The notes under the pieces were generated by a model that ran no database searches, was not told where the DNA came from, and saw only the letters and a program-made list of their open reading frames with translations. A stretch of DNA of 64,000 bases from contig NZ_JAPZBC010000001.1 of assembly GCF_027460265.1 (NCBI RefSeq), forward strand, positions 4,754,001 through 4,818,000. Reading direction: 5' to 3'. Source of the stretch: Streptomyces sp. WMMC940. Its GTDB lineage: Bacteria; Actinomycetota; Actinomycetes; Streptomycetales; Streptomycetaceae. Below, in pieces: positions 62,181 to 64,000 of this stretch. Within the stretch, counting starts at the first letter, position 1, and each line of letters starts with the position of its first letter. The translations under genes were made by a program, and so were the position numbers.

Positions 62181-62768
62181 ATGCGAAAGCGAATAGGCGC
62201 GGCCGTCGTCGGGCTCGCGGTGGCGGGGACGACCCTGCTCGCCACCGGGAGCGCCGGCAGCCACGGTTACACCGACTCTCCGATCAGTCGTCAGAAGCTC
62301 TGTGCCAACGGCACCGTGGGCAACTGCGGCGAGATCCAGTGGGAGCCCCAGAGCGTCGAGGGGCCCAAGGGCTTCCCCGGCGCGGGTCCGGCGGACGGGA
62401 AGATCTGCGCCGGTGGCAACAGCCGCTTCGCGCAGCTCGACGACCCGCGCGGCGGTGCCTGGCCCACCACCCGGGTCTCGTCGGGGCAGAGCCACACCTT
62501 CCGGTGGCAGTTCACCGCCATGCACGCCACGACCGACTTCAAGTACTACATCACCAGGAACGGCTGGAACCCCGGCCGGCCGCTCACCAGGGCCGCGCTC
62601 GATCCGCAGCCCTTCCTGACCATCCCGTACAACGGCCAGCGCCCCCCGGGGACGCTCAGTCACTCGGGCACGCTGCCGTCGAAGTCGGGCCGTCATCTGA
62701 TCCTGGCGGTGTGGACCATCGCCGACACCTCGAACGCGTTCTACGCCTGCTCGGACGTTCAATTCTGA
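62181..62768 (+). CDS. AA10 lytic polysaccharide monooxygenase (chitin/cellulose-active)
   Basis: 195 residues from the ATG at 62181 (AGGAG ahead). Signal peptide cleavage before H28 gives a mature protein starting HGYTDSPISR, whose N-terminal histidine is the first copper ligand; H115 in FTAMHATTDF is the second, and the final FYACSDVQF carries the axial aromatic. Single-domain, no carbohydrate-binding module. A homologue near csl in S. lividans (LPMO10E) acts on chitin and is linked to glucan remodelling. The chitin-type promoter repeats agree with this. Confidence 0.92.
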   Translation: MRKRIGAAVVGLAVAGTTLLATGSAGSHGYTDSPISRQKLCANGTVGNCGEIQWEPQSVEGPKGFPGAGPADGKICAGGNSRFAQLDDPRGGAWPTTRVSSGQSHTFRWQFTAMHATTDFKYYITRNGWNPGRPLTRAALDPQPFLTIPYNGQRPPGTLSHSGTLPSKSGRHLILAVWTIADTSNAFYACSDVQF

Positions 62769-62793
62769 CGCAACGTCAGCTACCGTGCGCGCC

Positions 62794-64000
62794 ATGGGCG
62801 TCACGGGGAGTGGTACGACCGTCGCGGAGCTGGTACGGCGCCAGTGGGGCGATCACCGGGTGGGGCTGGTCCACGAGGACCTCGTGCTCAGCCACCACCA
62901 GGTCGCCTCCGGTGCCGCCGCACGGGCCGCACTGCTCACGGAGTTGCTGCCCCGGGGAGCAGAGCCGCACCTCGGGGTCCTGCTCGACAACACGCACGAG
63001 TTCCCGCTCTGGATCGGCGCGGCAGCCCTCACCGGGGCCGCCGTCGCCGGCATCAACCCGACCCGCCGGGGCGCGGAGCTGGCCCGCGACATCCTGCACA
63101 CCGACTGCCGGGTGCTGGTCACCGAGCGCGCGTACCTTCCCCTGCTCGACGGTCTCGAACTGCCGGGCGTGCGCGTGCTGGTGACCGACGACGCCGCGTA
63201 CGCCGCGCTCCTCGCCCCCTGCGAGGATGCCGGTCCCGCCGACATCGACCCCCTGCCGGGGCGCACCGTGCGGCCCGGCAGCCGGCTGCTGCTGTACTTC
63301 ACCTCCGGCTCGACGGGCGCGCCCAAGGCCGCGATCTGCAGTCAGGGTCGGCTCGCCGCCGCCGGGGCCTCCCTCGTCTCGCGCTTCGGGGTGCGCCGGG
63401 ACGACGTCCACTACGTCTGCATGCCGATGTTCCACGGCAACGCGGTGATCGCCGCCTGGGCGCCCGCACTGGTGGCCGGTGCGACGGTGGCTCTGCGGCG
63501 CCGCTTCTCCGCGTCGTGCTTCCTCTCCGACGTACGGTCCTACGGAGCCACGTACTTCACCTATGTGGGCCGGGCCGTGCAGTACCTGCTCGCCACTCCC
63601 GAGCGCGAGGACGACCGCGACCACTCGCTCCGGCTCGGCTTCGGCACCGAGGCGGGGGCCGTCGACGCGGAGCGCTTCGAGGCGCGGTTCGGCGTTCGGC
63701 TCGTCGAGGGCTACGGCTCCTCCGAGGGCGGCGCCGCCGTCCAGCGCACCTCCGGCACTCCGCGCGGCGCGATCGGCCGGGCCGCGCGCGGGGACGACCT
63801 CGCCGTGGTCGACCCGTGCAGCGGCGAGGAGCGCGAGCCGGCCCGCTTCTCCCCGGGGGGCGTGCTGCTGAACGGCGACCGGGCGATAGGCGAACTGGTC
63901 AACCGCGGCCGCAGCCCCTTCGAGGGCTACTGGCGCAACGCCGAGGCGGAGGCGGAACGGCTGCGGGGAGGCTGGTACTGGAGCGGCGACCTCTTCTACC
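62794..64000 (+). CDS. Acyl-CoA synthetase/AMP-binding ligase (cut by window edge)
   Basis: 402 residues are visible, open at the right end. The ANL family motifs are LLYFTSGSTGAPKAAI (P-loop), GYGSSEGG and the start of the YWRNAEAEAERLRGGWYWSGDL motif. It activates a carboxylic acid as the adenylate and probably transfers it to CoA. TACCGT seven bases before the ATG and no ribosome site suggest leaderless translation. The C-terminal lid domain lies outside the window. Confidence 0.88.
   Translation, partial: MGVTGSGTTVAELVRRQWGDHRVGLVHEDLVLSHHQVASGAAARAALLTELLPRGAEPHLGVLLDNTHEFPLWIGAAALTGAAVAGINPTRRGAELARDILHTDCRVLVTERAYLPLLDGLELPGVRVLVTDDAAYAALLAPCEDAGPADIDPLPGRTVRPGSRLLLYFTSGSTGAPKAAICSQGRLAAAGASLVSRFGVRRDDVHYVCMPMFHGNAVIAAWAPALVAGATVALRRRFSASCFLSDVRSYGATYFTYVGRAVQYLLATPEREDDRDHSLRLGFGTEAGAVDAERFEARFGVRLVEGYGSSEGGAAVQRTSGTPRGAIGRAARGDDLAVVDPCSGEEREPARFSPGGVLLNGDRAIGELVNRGRSPFEGYWRNAEAEAERLRGGWYWSGDLFY

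Overview
The window is chromosomal DNA from a high-GC actinomycete, almost certainly a Streptomyces. The signs are strong third-position GC bias, leaderless promoters six or seven bases before ATG/GTG, DasR-type operators, the cslA-glxA-cslZ cluster and class E/F sortases. From memory, gene order follows the conserved core of Streptomyces chromosomes around rph and csl; no database was consulted.

Layout. Positions 1-2.5 kb: end of a TetR regulator, then a carrier-protein cysteine route (JAMM protease, a cysteine-type leader peptide, CysO, CysM). 2.7-6.3 kb: PemK-like protein, metallo-beta-lactamase-fold hydrolase, amino-acid permease and universal stress protein. 6.5-9.9 kb: N-acetylglucosamine PTS (two EIIC genes and one EIIB gene) with dre operators. 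10-12.1 kb: rph, a lipoprotein and rdgB. 12.2-13.5 kb: an atypical tRNA with a leucine anticodon and two tandem HNH proteins. 13.6-17 kb: a DUF1707 protein and a three-gene ABC exporter. 17.3-25.2 kb: class A PBP, a guanidine-III riboswitch with its SMR exporter, GroES-like, DUF3618, Bcp, SGNH esterase and DUF445. 25.8-35.5 kb: small stress-type proteins, acylphosphatase, a large PLD-helicase-DUF3427 protein, a SEC-C protein, sortase E, YidC-like and FAH-family genes. 35.6-43 kb: oxidoreductase/ROK pair, a frameshifted LAxTG surface protein, eroded remnants of an ABC transporter (probably phosphonate), a Tat-exported AP-superfamily phosphatase and a HAD phosphatase. 43.1-44.6 kb: Lys/Asp-rich surface protein and sortase F. 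44.8-49.8 kb: cslZ, glxA, cslA. 49.8-57.8 kb: an accessory island. 57.9-64 kb: tRNA-Lys, an NlpC/P60-SPFH pair, an AA10 LPMO under chitin-type promoter repeats, and an acyl-CoA ligase running off the end.

The island at 50-57.8 kb is the most unusual part. It is bounded by a 0.58-kb inverted duplication carrying an HTH gene. Inside is a second, near-perfect 0.24-kb inverted repeat around a small secreted Arg-rich protein. Then come three tandem 71-72-residue peptides, a membrane M50 protease with an apparent PqqD-like N-terminal domain, and a secreted cysteine-containing protein. IS3 remnants close the block. I read the peptides, protease and secreted protein as a candidate exported-peptide (RiPP or bacteriocin-like) system that I do not recognise as described.

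The cslA/glxA/cslZ products are expected to make and modify a beta-glucan at hyphal tips. The LPMO that usually lies close to that cluster is here separated from cslA by about 12 kb, of which about 7.5 kb is the island.
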